This document shows positions 53,261-61,849 of a stretch of 64,000 bases of DNA, in pieces. The notes under the pieces were generated by a model that saw nothing but the letters and a program-made list of their open reading frames with translations, made no database searches and was not told the origin of the DNA. The DNA is from Micromonospora noduli. GTDB taxonomy: Bacteria > Actinomycetota > Actinomycetes > Mycobacteriales > Micromonosporaceae. The stretch lies in contig NZ_PYAK01000009.1 of the NCBI RefSeq assembly GCF_003264365.1, forward strand, positions 124,001 to 188,000, given 5' to 3'. The position numbers and the translations under genes were made by a program. The number at the start of each line of letters is the position of its first letter. The stretch's first letter is position 1.

Positions 53261-53967
53261 GCCGCTTTCCAGTAGCCGAGGGAGGTCAACCGGTCCTTGT
53301 CGACGCCGAGCGTCTTGCGGAGGTGTCGGGTGATGCCCCGGGTGGTGGCCGCTTCGCAGGCCACCCAGTAGTGGCCCGCGCCGGTGGTCGGCACTGCCGC
53401 GCAGACCGTGTCGACGAGGTGCTGACCCTCGTCGCGCCGTGGCACCCAGGTGACGTCGTGGTGCGCCCGGGCCCGCAACGCGAGCGCCTTCTCGCCCTCG
53501 TGGGCGTACTCCAGCCAGACCGTCGCCGGGATGTCGGCACCGGCGTCGAGCAGGCTGTTCACCGCGGGCAGGGAGGCCGCGTCGCCGACCAGGTAGAGGT
53601 GCTCGGGCGCGGGGTCGGGTAGCTCGAACGCGCTGCCCTGCACTGTCGCGCTGATGGTGTCGCCGACCTCGGCCGCGGTGGCCCACCGGGCCGCACACCC
53701 GTCGTGGATGGCGAATTCGAGGGTGAATCGGCCGGTGGTCGGGTCGGGGTCCACCAGCGTGTACGCGCGTTGGTGGGCGCGGCCGTCGTTGTTGAACCAC
53801 AGCCGGATCCACATCGTGGGGTGCACCCCGCACGTCTCCAGCAGGCCGCCCCCGTCCAGGAGGAGCCGCTGGTAGTGCCCGTCGATCGACTCGGTGCTCA
53901 GGACGGTCAACTGAAAGTCCCGCCCTCCCATGGCCTTGAGGACCAGGGCCTCCCAGTTCCGTTTCAC
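53257..53967 (-). CDS. Siderophore-interacting protein (FAD ferric-siderophore reductase)
   Basis: 236 residues. N-terminal FAD-binding domain with RAYTLVDPDPTTGRFTLEFAIHDG and C-terminal SIP domain with LYLVGDAASLPAVNSLL and WVACEAATTRGITRHLR (ViuB/SIP family). It releases iron by reduction in the cytosol. The GTG at 53967 is chosen because GGAGGG lies just before it; the ATG at 53988 has its only AAGG touching the start. First gene of the uptake/export operon, next to an iron box. Confidence 0.92.
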   Translation of the reverse strand: MKRNWEALVLKAMGGRDFQLTVLSTESIDGHYQRLLLDGGGLLETCGVHPTMWIRLWFNNDGRAHQRAYTLVDPDPTTGRFTLEFAIHDGCAARWATAAEVGDTISATVQGSAFELPDPAPEHLYLVGDAASLPAVNSLLDAGADIPATVWLEYAHEGEKALALRARAHHDVTWVPRRDEGQHLVDTVCAAVPTTGAGHYWVACEAATTRGITRHLRKTLGVDKDRLTSLGYWKAA

Positions 53968-53994
53968 GAACCCTCCAGGTAAGGTCATCCTTGG

Positions 53995-54013
53995 TTAGGG
54001 GAGGTTAACCTAA
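53995..54013. promoter_or_regulatory. Iron box between SIP and GNAT genes
   Basis: TTAGGGGAGGTTAACCTAA matches the 19-bp DtxR-family operator consensus at most positions, with a full right half-site TTAACCTAA. It lies in the divergent region and can control both directions. Confidence 0.88.
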
Positions 54014-54047
54014 GTTGCGCCCCGGATGGAACAGAGGACAGCGCCCG

Positions 54048-54608
54048 ATGACGTACCAGGAGAAGATCGCCGGTCTCGGCGAGCTGTCGTTGGTGACCGT
54101 GGACCCCGACCGGGACGCCGCCCTCCTGCACGGTTGGGTGACCCTCCCCCGCAACTCCTTCTGGGGCATGGGCTCGCACACCCTCGAAGAGGTCCGCGAG
54201 ATCTACGCCTTTGTGGACAGTCTGCCCACGCACCACGCGTACCTGATCACTGTCGACGGGGAGCCGGTCGGCCTGTTCCAGAGCTATCAGCCCGAGGCGG
54301 ACCCGGTCGGCGAGCGCTATCCCGTCCAGCCCGGCGACGTGGGGATGCACCTGCTGCTCAGCCCCGACCGACGCCTCGCCCGCAGCCTCACCAACGCGGC
54401 CGGCCCGGCCGTCGCCCGCTTCCTGTTCCGCGACCCGACCGCGCAGCGGATCGTGGTCGAGCCGGACGTCCGCAACCACCTCGCCCTACGCCGACTGGAG
54501 ATCGAGGGCTTCACCTTCGACTCCGAGATCGAGATGCCGGACAAGCGGGCCCAGCTCGCGTTCCTGACCCGCGCCCGGTTCGCGGAGAGGCACCCGACGC
54601 CGGCCTGA
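54048..54608 (+). CDS. GNAT acetyltransferase, IucB/MbtK-like siderophore acyltransferase
   Basis: 186 residues. Acetyltransf_8 family: WVTLPRNSFWGM, YLITVDGEPVGLFQSYQPEADPVG, DVGMHLLLSP and RIVVEPDVRNHLALRRLEIEGF. Relatives acylate the hydroxylamine of hydroxylysine or hydroxyornithine (IucB, MbtK). No amine N-hydroxylase is encoded nearby, so its substrate here is open; it may act on a free amine or hydroxyl of the intermediate. Divergent from the SIP operon across the iron box. Confidence 0.88.
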   Translation: MTYQEKIAGLGELSLVTVDPDRDAALLHGWVTLPRNSFWGMGSHTLEEVREIYAFVDSLPTHHAYLITVDGEPVGLFQSYQPEADPVGERYPVQPGDVGMHLLLSPDRRLARSLTNAAGPAVARFLFRDPTAQRIVVEPDVRNHLALRRLEIEGFTFDSEIEMPDKRAQLAFLTRARFAERHPTPA

Positions 54609-54630
54609 CCACCAACGCGGCCGGCGGCCG

Positions 54631-55329
54631 TCAGCCGTTGGCGTTCCAGAAGCCGACGAGGGTCGCTGTCCACCAGGCGAGCTGCGAGATCGTCGCGGCG
54701 GCGGCACCGGGCAGCAGGGCCGACCAGGGTGGGCGGCCCTGCACGGCCACGAGTCGATCGCGAACCCGGCCGAGGAACAGCCCGTTGACGCCGACCACCA
54801 GCACCGCGAGCAACTTGACCCAGACCAGGCCGGACGACGTGTCCGGGCCGAGGGCGGCCCCACTGGCGAGCAGACCCACCAGGCCCAGCCAGATGAGCAG
54901 GTGTGCGCCGCGGGCGGCGGTCAGCACGGTGCCGAGCGGTTCGCGGCGCAGCAGCCAGCGGAGGCTGAACCAGTCCACCGTCAGCACCGCGCCGAAGCCC
55001 ACCACGAGGCAGGTCAGGTGGCAGAAGAGGGCGACCATCCGCGCACCCGGAGAGAGGGTGACGTGCGGCGCGACCAGGATCGCGAGCAGCCATCCGAGAC
55101 TGACCGTCGAAACGGACGCGACGATGGCGGCCCGGCCGGCGGCGCGACGGTGGCCACCGCGCCAACCTGCCGCCGGCACCGGGGCGACCGCATCGGGCAG
55201 TGGCGCGCTGCGGGTCCGGTGCGTCGCGCGCCGCACCGGGCGGACGGCGTCCGTCGTGACGGCACGGTGGGCGGGACGGGACGCCCGGGACGGAGGGAGG
55301 ACGTCGGCGTGCAGGTCAGACGTCCGCAT
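54631..55329 (-). CDS. CopD-like four-helix membrane protein
   Basis: 232 residues. The first ~65 are basic and disordered-looking; four membrane helices follow (SLGWLLAILVAPHVTL, LFCHLTCLVVGFGAVLTVDWF, LIWLGLVGLLASGAAL, and LVWVKLLAVLVVGVNGLFLG). The layout and H-x3-C in helix 2 resemble the CopD/DUF2214-like group, but no function can be fixed. Third gene after the sigma-GH128 and DUF305 genes (24-nt gap), probably one operon. Confidence 0.7.
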   Translation of the reverse strand: MRTSDLHADVLPPSRASRPAHRAVTTDAVRPVRRATHRTRSAPLPDAVAPVPAAGWRGGHRRAAGRAAIVASVSTVSLGWLLAILVAPHVTLSPGARMVALFCHLTCLVVGFGAVLTVDWFSLRWLLRREPLGTVLTAARGAHLLIWLGLVGLLASGAALGPDTSSGLVWVKLLAVLVVGVNGLFLGRVRDRLVAVQGRPPWSALLPGAAAATISQLAWWTATLVGFWNANG

Positions 55330-55353
55330 CGGCCGGTCCTCTGGGCCGCATGC

Positions 55354-56001
55354 TCAGCCGCCCGGTGCGGCGGTGGGCGCGCCGGGCCGGTTGTCCAGCG
55401 AGTTCAGCTCGGCAGCCCGCGCCTGCTGGATCCGGCCGGCTAGTGCCTTCAGCTCCGGGCTTCCCCCGGCGGTCTGCTCGCCCCGGCACAGCACCACTGT
55501 CTGCGCGAGGTGCGCCCTGATCAGGCCAGCCGCCCGGGACGACACCTCCGCGTCGGACGTGGCACGCAGCTCGGCGAGGCTGGCCTCGGTGACCATGCCG
55601 GGCATCTGATGCCCCTCGTGGATGTTCAGCTCCGGCACGTTGCCCGCTGCCAGGAGTCCACGCAGGTCCCGCAACTCCGCCCGATGGGCCTTCCGGACCT
55701 CGCCGAGGAGTGCCCGCAGCGACGGATCCGCCGGGCGGGTGTCGAGCTGGTCGATCAGCGCGAGCGCGCCCTCGTTCATTGGGATCAGCAGTCGGATGAA
55801 GGCGTCGTCGGTACCGTTGAGCACCACCGGCGCGATCGGCACCGCAGCTGCCGACGACGCTGCTGGTGCCTGGTTGGTGCGGCCCCAGCCCTGACTGAGC
55901 CCGACGGCCACCGCCGTGGCGACCAGTGTCGCGACGACGCCGACCAGCCGCCCGGCCCGTACGCGAAGCCCTCGGCGCTCCACCATGATCTGCTCGTCCA
56001 T
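55354..56001 (-). CDS. DUF305-family protein, divergent
   Basis: 215 residues. One N-terminal membrane anchor (GVVATLVATAVAVGL) and an exported ferritin-like DUF305 domain recognisable by HQMPGMVTEASLAEL. The usual first metal motif IPHH is changed to IPMN here, so the site has lost two His. Starts 14 nt after the sigma-GH128 gene. DUF305 proteins often accompany copper-handling genes; the degenerate motif suggests a changed role. Confidence 0.8.
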   Translation of the reverse strand: MDEQIMVERRGLRVRAGRLVGVVATLVATAVAVGLSQGWGRTNQAPAASSAAAVPIAPVVLNGTDDAFIRLLIPMNEGALALIDQLDTRPADPSLRALLGEVRKAHRAELRDLRGLLAAGNVPELNIHEGHQMPGMVTEASLAELRATSDAEVSSRAAGLIRAHLAQTVVLCRGEQTAGGSPELKALAGRIQQARAAELNSLDNRPGAPTAAPGG

Positions 56002-56015
56002 CCGATCGCCGGTGC

Positions 56016-57896
56016 TCAGCGGGCGGCTTGGAACGCGCGGCCGACCACTGTCGACTCGGTCCCGTCGCTGAACAACCCGGACCGATCCTTGTCCGTGGCG
56101 GGTAGCCCGAACCAGGCGTAGCGCTGCAGGTAGGGGAGCTGGCCGAGCATGGCGGTGGCCGCCGTGAGGAAGGCCGCCTGCTGCTGCTGACTGGGAAACT
56201 GCGAACCGCCACCGGCGAAGCGGATCAGCGCGAACTCGGTCAGCCAGATCGGCTTCCGATAGCGCTGGTAGACGGCCTGGAGGTACTGCCGGAGTTGGGC
56301 CACCGCGGTGGCGGTCGTGAAGTCGGCGCCGAACCAGTGCAGCGTGATGAAGTCCACCCGGTGGCCGCGGGCCTGGGCGCCGGTCATGAACCTGTCCAGC
56401 CAACCCTGCGGGTCCGGCCCGCCCCAGGCCACTGCCGGGCTGCCCAGTTTGCTGCCCGTCGCCATCAGCTGCGGCCACAGGTCCAACGCCTGCTCGACTG
56501 TCATGTTCGCCTGCTCGGGCATGTCCGGCTCGTTGAAGGTGAGCAGGTACGGCCCGGCGGCCCTGGCCCGCGCCAGCTCCGCTGCGGTGACGTTCTCCGC
56601 GCTGCGGATCATCGGCACGAACGTCGCACCGCGCGGCGTGCTGATGCCCGGGTGCTGGGTGCCCCAGGTGTAGTACCAGCCGGCCTTGGAGTTCGCCAAC
56701 GCCTGACTCACCCCGGCGAAGTTCCACACCCCGACGCCCTTGCGGGTGGAGCTGACCGCCGGCGCGACCGGAGCTTTCGACGAGGGGCGTGCGCTCGGCG
56801 AGGGCGCGACGCTCGGGGTGGCGACGGCGGTGGGCGCGGCAGACGGCGGCGCTGCCCACGAGGGCGCGGACGGATCGTCCGGCAGGATCACCACCGCCAT
56901 GGTGATGGCAAGGACGGCGGCGGCCACACCGGCGGCGAGGGACGGCACGAGGCCACGGGGCCTGTTCACCGCGAGGTCGACGACGCTCGGGCCGCCGCCC
57001 GCATCGGCGGGCACCGCGCCCTGTGGGGTCGGCCCGGCGGCGGGTCCGGCCGTCGGGCCAGGCGGCGCGACGGCCTGGGCGGCTGCCGGGGCGGTCGCGC
57101 TCGGCAGGTGGGCGCCGAGACCCGCCGGCAGCGGCAGCAACGGCATACCGGCGAGCAGCCGATCGATCGGCAGGAGGGTGGTCCCCAGCCGTCCACAGAA
57201 CGCGCAGTCGCGGACGTGTCGAGCCAGTCGCTTGCGCCACAGCGAGCTGGGCGTGCCGTCCCACTCGGCGGTCGCGGCGCCCAGGTCCGGGCAGCCCGGG
57301 CGGGCGCGGAGCGCGCGTACGACGCCACGGGCGCTCTGGATCTGCTCCTTCATCCGGTGGATCCGCACCGCGACGTGCCCCGGTGACAACCCGAGCGCGT
57401 CGGCGACCTCGTTGCGGGCGATCTCGCCGGTCTCCTCCAGCCACCACAGCGAGAGCAGTTCCTGGTCGTCCGGGTCGAGCCAGCGGGTCGCCTCGGCGAC
57501 CTCGCGTCGTTGGTCGGTGAGGCCGAGCCGGAGGATGGTCATCCCCGCGAAGTCGGAGGCCGGGTCGGGCACGTTGTGGATCGCGTCCAGCCCGGCATCG
57601 CGGTTGAGCGCGACGCGGCGGCGCGTCTCCCAGTCACGCACCTGGCGGATGGCGATCGCCACCAGCCAGGACCGGTACGCCGCCGGGTCGTTGAGCGCGG
57701 GCAGGTACCGGATCACCCGTACCAACGTCTCCTGGACCACGTCGTCGACGTCGGCGTGCCCGCGCAGCGCACGCCCGACGATGTTGTAGACCAGCGGGAG
57801 CGAGGCCGCGACGACATCGTCGAGAGCGCGCTGATCGCCCTGCCGGGCCGCGACGACCAACCCGACATCGGGCAGTGCTCGACCGGCTGACGACAT
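56016..57896 (-). CDS. ECF sigma factor fused to zinc finger, TM segment and extracellular GH128 domain
   Basis: 626 residues, one open frame. Sigma-70 region 2 at about 10-95 (HADVDDVVQETLVRVIRYL, AYRSWLVAIAIRQVRDWE), region 4 at about 130-190 (DALGLSPGHVAVRIHRMKEQI), an anti-sigma-like HxxxCxxC zinc finger (H227, C231, C234), one TM helix (about 316-338), a Pro/Ala/Ser linker, then a glycoside hydrolase 128 domain (386-626) with acid/base motif LLTFNEPD and nucleophile motif IWLTEF. The ATG at 57896 has GAGGAGTG upstream. It looks like a one-protein sensor: outside glucan binding or hydrolysis coupled to an inside sigma factor. Similar ECF fusions are known in actinobacteria, but the mechanism is inferred. 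Confidence 0.88.
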   Translation of the reverse strand: MSSAGRALPDVGLVVAARQGDQRALDDVVAASLPLVYNIVGRALRGHADVDDVVQETLVRVIRYLPALNDPAAYRSWLVAIAIRQVRDWETRRRVALNRDAGLDAIHNVPDPASDFAGMTILRLGLTDQRREVAEATRWLDPDDQELLSLWWLEETGEIARNEVADALGLSPGHVAVRIHRMKEQIQSARGVVRALRARPGCPDLGAATAEWDGTPSSLWRKRLARHVRDCAFCGRLGTTLLPIDRLLAGMPLLPLPAGLGAHLPSATAPAAAQAVAPPGPTAGPAAGPTPQGAVPADAGGGPSVVDLAVNRPRGLVPSLAAGVAAAVLAITMAVVILPDDPSAPSWAAPPSAAPTAVATPSVAPSPSARPSSKAPVAPAVSSTRKGVGVWNFAGVSQALANSKAGWYYTWGTQHPGISTPRGATFVPMIRSAENVTAAELARARAAGPYLLTFNEPDMPEQANMTVEQALDLWPQLMATGSKLGSPAVAWGGPDPQGWLDRFMTGAQARGHRVDFITLHWFGADFTTATAVAQLRQYLQAVYQRYRKPIWLTEFALIRFAGGGSQFPSQQQQAAFLTAATAMLGQLPYLQRYAWFGLPATDKDRSGLFSDGTESTVVGRAFQAAR

Positions 57897-58217
57897 GGGT
57901 CTCACTCCTCGGGTGCTCATCCGCGCGGCGCCCACGATGGGTGTGCTGACCGCCCTCAAGATCGGAGACTCGCGGCAGCGGGTGGGATTACAGAATTCCC
58001 GGGCGCCCGGTTCGCCACAAGCAGGGCGGGTCCGTCGGCGGCGCATATGTGATGGCGGCGCCGGGTATGGTGCGGGGTGTCGGTGTCGCCGGGCGCTCGC
58101 CCGTTCGCAGGACACCAGCATTCGGGCGCCAGCGTGTGCGCCGAAGCGTCACCAGGTCGCACGGCCGACGTTGCCGAGGCCCCAGACGCACCCCTCTCGT
58201 AGAGACAGGATCCCTGC
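57897..58217. other. Region upstream of the sigma-GH128 gene
   Basis: 321 bp without a recognisable gene. A perfect 12-bp palindrome CCGGGCGCCCGG lies at 57999-58010. No clear ECF-type -35 (GGAAC) followed by a spaced -10 was found by eye. The right end holds the ribosome-binding site of the small plus-strand gene. Confidence 0.4.
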
Positions 58218-58403
58218 ATGACATCGAACGACAACGGCCGACCCGCCCTGTTCCTCGCCACGTCGCACGGTGACGTGCTGGACGGACCGGCGGTGACCTT
58301 CGACAGCAGCGAAGAGGCCATGCGGCAACTGCGCCACCCGTTCGCGGTGAAGCCGGCCCAGCCGGCCGCGACCACTGTCGACGCCTCGGATCAGCGCGGC
58401 TGA
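58218..58403 (+). CDS. Small hypothetical protein
   Basis: 61 residues, ATG after ACAGGAT. Acidic-polar, no membrane segment or cysteine. Contains ALFLATSHGDVLDGP and FDSSEEAMRQLRHPF. No family recognised. Divergent from the sigma-GH128 gene. Confidence 0.55.
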   Translation: MTSNDNGRPALFLATSHGDVLDGPAVTFDSSEEAMRQLRHPFAVKPAQPAATTVDASDQRG

Positions 58404-58632
58404 TCCCCGCCCGCTCCCTCTCTAAACGCCTAGCCTCATACTTTCGGCTAGAAAATAGTCGGTCTTTCGGGTAGTGTCCGGGTCATCAAGTGAACGACAT
58501 GACGCGGTGGCGAGGCCCGTGCTCGTGGCCTTGCGACAGCGCACCTTCGCCCGTACGTGCGCCCCGGCGGCAGCCGGTTCGGAGACTCTTCCGGTCGACT
58601 CGATCGACGGGCCTGCGGGAAGGACCACCCAC

Positions 58633-59439
58633 ATGGCCACCATCGTCGACAACGCCACCAGCGCCGGCATCGATCAGCGGAGCAGCGAGCAGAGCCCGGA
58701 TGACCTCCTCGCCGCCCTGGCGGCGACCCCGGCGGACGATCCCCGCCGCCCGGCAGTGCGGGACCGCGCCATCGAGGCGTGGCTACCGCTCGCCCGGCAC
58801 CTGGCGCGCCGCTACGGCGGACGCGGCGCACCCGACGACGACCTGGCCCAGACCGCCTTCGTCGGGCTCATCAAGGCCGTGGACAACTTCGATCACGACC
58901 GAGGTGTCGACTTCAGCGGGTACGCCATTCCCACAATCATCGGCGAGATCAAGCGGTACTTCCGGGACCGCACCTGGGCGGTGCGCGTACCCCGTCGCCT
59001 CCAGGAGCTGCGCCTTTCGATCACCGCGGCGAACAGCGCCCTGACCCAGAACCTCGGCCGCTCGCCGACCGTCGCGGACATCGCGTCCTACCTCGACGTG
59101 TCCGAGGAGACCGTCCTGGAGGGGCTGGAAGGTGCGCGCGCCTACCGGGCCACGTCGCTGTCCACCCCGACCGGGGCCGACGGCAGCCGGGAGCTCGGGG
59201 ACACCCTCGGCGACGACGACCGCGCGTTCGACCTCGTCGAGATCCGCGTCGCCCTCGGTCCGGCCCTCGCCACACTGCCGGAACGCGAGCGCCAGATCCT
59301 GAGCCTGCGCTTCCACGGCAACCTGACCCAGGCCCAGATCGCCGACCGGATCGGCGTCTCGCAGATGCACGTGTCCCGGCTGATCACCCGGTCGCTGGCC
59401 GCGCTGCGCCTCCAGCTCAGTCCGGACATCGCCGCCTGA
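58633..59439 (+). CDS. SigB/SigF-type RNA polymerase sigma factor
   Basis: 268 residues. Region 2: LARHLARRYGGRGAPDDDLAQTAFVGLIKAVDNFDHDRGVDFSGYAIPTIIGEIKRYFRDRTW; region 3: RRLQELRLSITAANSAL; region 4: LPERERQILSLRFHGNLTQAQIADRIGVSQMHVSRLI. This is the stress/sporulation SigB-F-G class. Such factors are normally held by an RsbW-type anti-sigma kinase and freed by partner switching with an anti-anti-sigma factor and a PP2C phosphatase; none of the kinase or STAS genes is adjacent, but a SpoIIE phosphatase gene is 1.2 kb away. Confidence 0.94.
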   Translation: MATIVDNATSAGIDQRSSEQSPDDLLAALAATPADDPRRPAVRDRAIEAWLPLARHLARRYGGRGAPDDDLAQTAFVGLIKAVDNFDHDRGVDFSGYAIPTIIGEIKRYFRDRTWAVRVPRRLQELRLSITAANSALTQNLGRSPTVADIASYLDVSEETVLEGLEGARAYRATSLSTPTGADGSRELGDTLGDDDRAFDLVEIRVALGPALATLPERERQILSLRFHGNLTQAQIADRIGVSQMHVSRLITRSLAALRLQLSPDIAA

Positions 59440-59445
59440 GCCCGC

Positions 59446-60513
59446 TCAGAGTTGGATGACGTGGCCCACCCGTGGCGGCGTACGACCGGCGAGAACGTCG
59501 AGCCACGCGTGTTGCAGCGCCGCCGGCCCGACACCTACCCGAACGTCCAGCCACCCGCTCACGACGGCGGCGAAGCGTTGCCAGGCCTCGGTGAACCGCT
59601 GGTCGAGGCCGTCGCGGCCCCAGTCGTGGCTGCGCTTGCGCATCTGCACCGGCGCGAAGAACACCTCCTCCGCGGCGTCGGCGTTCGGCGTCTGGTTGGT
59701 GAGCCCGACCGCGATGTCCCGGACCAGCCGGTCGCCGAGACGCCCCCGCAGGGCGGCACGGGTCGAAGGCGCGCCGGACAGGTCGAGGTAGACGGTCGGG
59801 ACCACGTCGAGAGTGTCGATGTCGTCGTACGTCACGACCTCGTCGTAGCAGCCGAGCGACCGGGTGAACGCCAGGTTGCCCGGTGAGGTGAGACCGACCA
59901 GGCGCGGCCCGCGCCGGTGCAGCTCGAACGCGGCGGCGTACGCGGTCTTGCTCGACGCCGACGACACCAGCAGCGCCTCGGCACCGTAGAAGTCGTTGTC
60001 GACAACCTGGTCGGCCAGCATGAACGAGGTGAAGAACAGCGGGCGGAAAAGGATCAACAGATCCTCCTGGTCGCGCTGGTACGCCGGATCCCCGGTGGTC
60101 GACCGGTACGCGTTGTACGGCGACGGCAGCTCGGCCCGGTGCGGGCTCGCCTCGCGGAACCCGGACGCGTCCACCCGGTCCGGCCGCACCACGAGGTGAC
60201 CGGCGGGCGGAAGGTAGCCGTAGATCCGTTGCCCCACCTCGACGCCGGCCACCGCCGAGGCGACCACCTCGGCGAAGCCCCAGAGCGGCGGCAGGCCCCA
60301 CTGCGGCCCGAGCCCCTGGGCCGCCGGCGGAAAGAACTGCCAGTACCGCATCGAGTCGCCGAGCACCGCGTAGGTCACGTTGTTGGCGGTGAGGCCGACG
60401 CGGTCCACGCGCAGCAGCGCCTCGCCGTCGGCCAGGGCGGGGGTGGAGCCATCGACGAGCGTGGTCTGCCCGAGGTCGTCACGCGCCACGGCGAAGGTCC
60501 ATGAGTCAGCCAT
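59446..60513 (-). CDS. DUF2855-family protein (MDR-like fold)
   Basis: 355 residues. Residues 8-100 resemble the GroES-like domain of medium-chain dehydrogenases (GEALLRVDRVGLTANNVTYAV, GLPPLWGFAEVVAS), and the middle has a Rossmann-like LLVSSASSKTAYAAAF. The family lacks the zinc ligands of alcohol dehydrogenases, and its activity is unknown. Convergent with the sigma-factor gene (6 nt between stops). Confidence 0.85.
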   Translation of the reverse strand: MADSWTFAVARDDLGQTTLVDGSTPALADGEALLRVDRVGLTANNVTYAVLGDSMRYWQFFPPAAQGLGPQWGLPPLWGFAEVVASAVAGVEVGQRIYGYLPPAGHLVVRPDRVDASGFREASPHRAELPSPYNAYRSTTGDPAYQRDQEDLLILFRPLFFTSFMLADQVVDNDFYGAEALLVSSASSKTAYAAAFELHRRGPRLVGLTSPGNLAFTRSLGCYDEVVTYDDIDTLDVVPTVYLDLSGAPSTRAALRGRLGDRLVRDIAVGLTNQTPNADAAEEVFFAPVQMRKRSHDWGRDGLDQRFTEAWQRFAAVVSGWLDVRVGVGPAALQHAWLDVLAGRTPPRVGHVIQL

Positions 60514-60610
60514 GAGGTGACGCTAGACAGCCCGGCGATCGGAGACAAGTGCACTGTGAGTGCAAAATCCCACTGCGGGGTACGGGGGTCGGCGACGGGG
60601 CGGTCTGCGG

Positions 60611-61849
60611 TCAGGAGCGCGGCGACGCGCGGTCAGGTCCGGTGGCGGCGGCGAGGTCGCGGAGGTGCGCGAGCGGCAGATGCGGTGGCCGCCACTCCAC
60701 GAAGAGGGCAGTGGCGTCGTCCTCGAGCTGGTCGTCCTGGTAGCCGACCACCGCGCGGACCAGCCGACGCATCGTCTCCGGACTGGGCAACCCGTCGTTC
60801 AGGGCGCGGTTGACGAAGTCGACGAGCCGGTCCACCCCGAACTGCTCCCCCTCCGCGCTACGGGCGTCGGTGATGCCGTCGGTGTAGGCGAGGATGCGGT
60901 CGCCCGGATGCAGGTTCTCCACGTGCACCCGCGGTCGTCGAGGGGACAGGTGGCCCAGGCCGAGCGGCAACACTGTCGGCCCCGGAAGCTCCCGAACGGC
61001 CTTGCCGTCGCGTAGCAACATCGCACCGGGATGCCCCGCGTTGATCATGCTGAGCTGGCCGGTCTGGCGGTCCAACTCGATGAGCAACCCGGTCGCGAAG
61101 AAGTTCGGGTGCTCGGAGCGCACCCACCGGTCGATGCTGATCGCCGTGTCAACCAGGTCGAGGCCACACCGACGGGCGTTGCGGTACGCGCTGACCACCA
61201 GCGAGGCCAGGGTGCTCGCCTTGATGCCGTGCCCACAGGTGTCGAAGAGCCCGACGCTGAGCACATCGTCGTTCAACGCGTAGTCGAAGATGTCTCCGCC
61301 GACGTCGTAGCACGGTTCGAGGATGGCGGTGACCACCAGGTCGTCGGTGGCGAAGGTCAGCGGTGGGAGCAGGCCCCACACGATCTCGGCCGCGACCTGC
61401 ATCGGCATCCGCCGCCGCATCCGCTCGACCACGTCACCGTAGAGCCGGCGGTTGACCAGGATCTGGGCGACGTTGACCGCCACCTCCCAGGCCGGCGCGT
61501 CCATCGTCACGTCGGCGGCGGCCGGGGAGACGATCTCCAGTACGCCCATCCGCTCACAGCCGAGCAGCAGTGGCACCCACACCCGGTCCGGGTTGTCGGG
61601 CGCGCGCTGGATGTCGAGGGTGGTGAAGGCCCGGCCGGCGAGCGTCGTCTCGATCGGCAACTGGTCCCGGTCGAGACCCGCGCCGAGCAGCGGCACGAGG
61701 AGGGTCTGCGTGTAGTCGGCCAGATAGATCACGATCTCGCTGGCATCGATGGCGGGCGCCGCACGGGCGACCAGTTGCGACACCTCGTCCGGGCCACCCC
61801 GGGGCGCGTTGAGCTGCAGCCAACGCACCACCTCGCCGATGTCGGCCAT
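60611..61849 (-). CDS. GAF-like domain / SpoIIE-type PP2C phosphatase
   Basis: 412 residues. N-terminal half (about 15-150) resembles a GAF sensor (IDASEIVIYLADYTQTLLVPLLGAG, WVPLLLGCERMGVLEI). C-terminal SpoIIE domain has EPCYDVGGDIFDY, GLFDTCGHGIKAS, MINAGHPGAML and ILAYTDGITDAR with the metal-binding aspartates. Such RsbU-like phosphatases dephosphorylate STAS anti-anti-sigma proteins. ATG after GGGGGAGG. It is a candidate input to the nearby SigB/F-type sigma factor. Confidence 0.92.
   Translation of the reverse strand: MADIGEVVRWLQLNAPRGGPDEVSQLVARAAPAIDASEIVIYLADYTQTLLVPLLGAGLDRDQLPIETTLAGRAFTTLDIQRAPDNPDRVWVPLLLGCERMGVLEIVSPAAADVTMDAPAWEVAVNVAQILVNRRLYGDVVERMRRRMPMQVAAEIVWGLLPPLTFATDDLVVTAILEPCYDVGGDIFDYALNDDVLSVGLFDTCGHGIKASTLASLVVSAYRNARRCGLDLVDTAISIDRWVRSEHPNFFATGLLIELDRQTGQLSMINAGHPGAMLLRDGKAVRELPGPTVLPLGLGHLSPRRPRVHVENLHPGDRILAYTDGITDARSAEGEQFGVDRLVDFVNRALNDGLPSPETMRRLVRAVVGYQDDQLEDDATALFVEWRPPHLPLAHLRDLAAATGPDRASPRS

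Noticed and set aside
58440-58480. SigB-type promoter (GGCT with GGGTAG) before the sigma factor gene
   Set aside because: Spacing between the two boxes is about 19 bp, outside the usual 14-16, so autoregulation is not supported.
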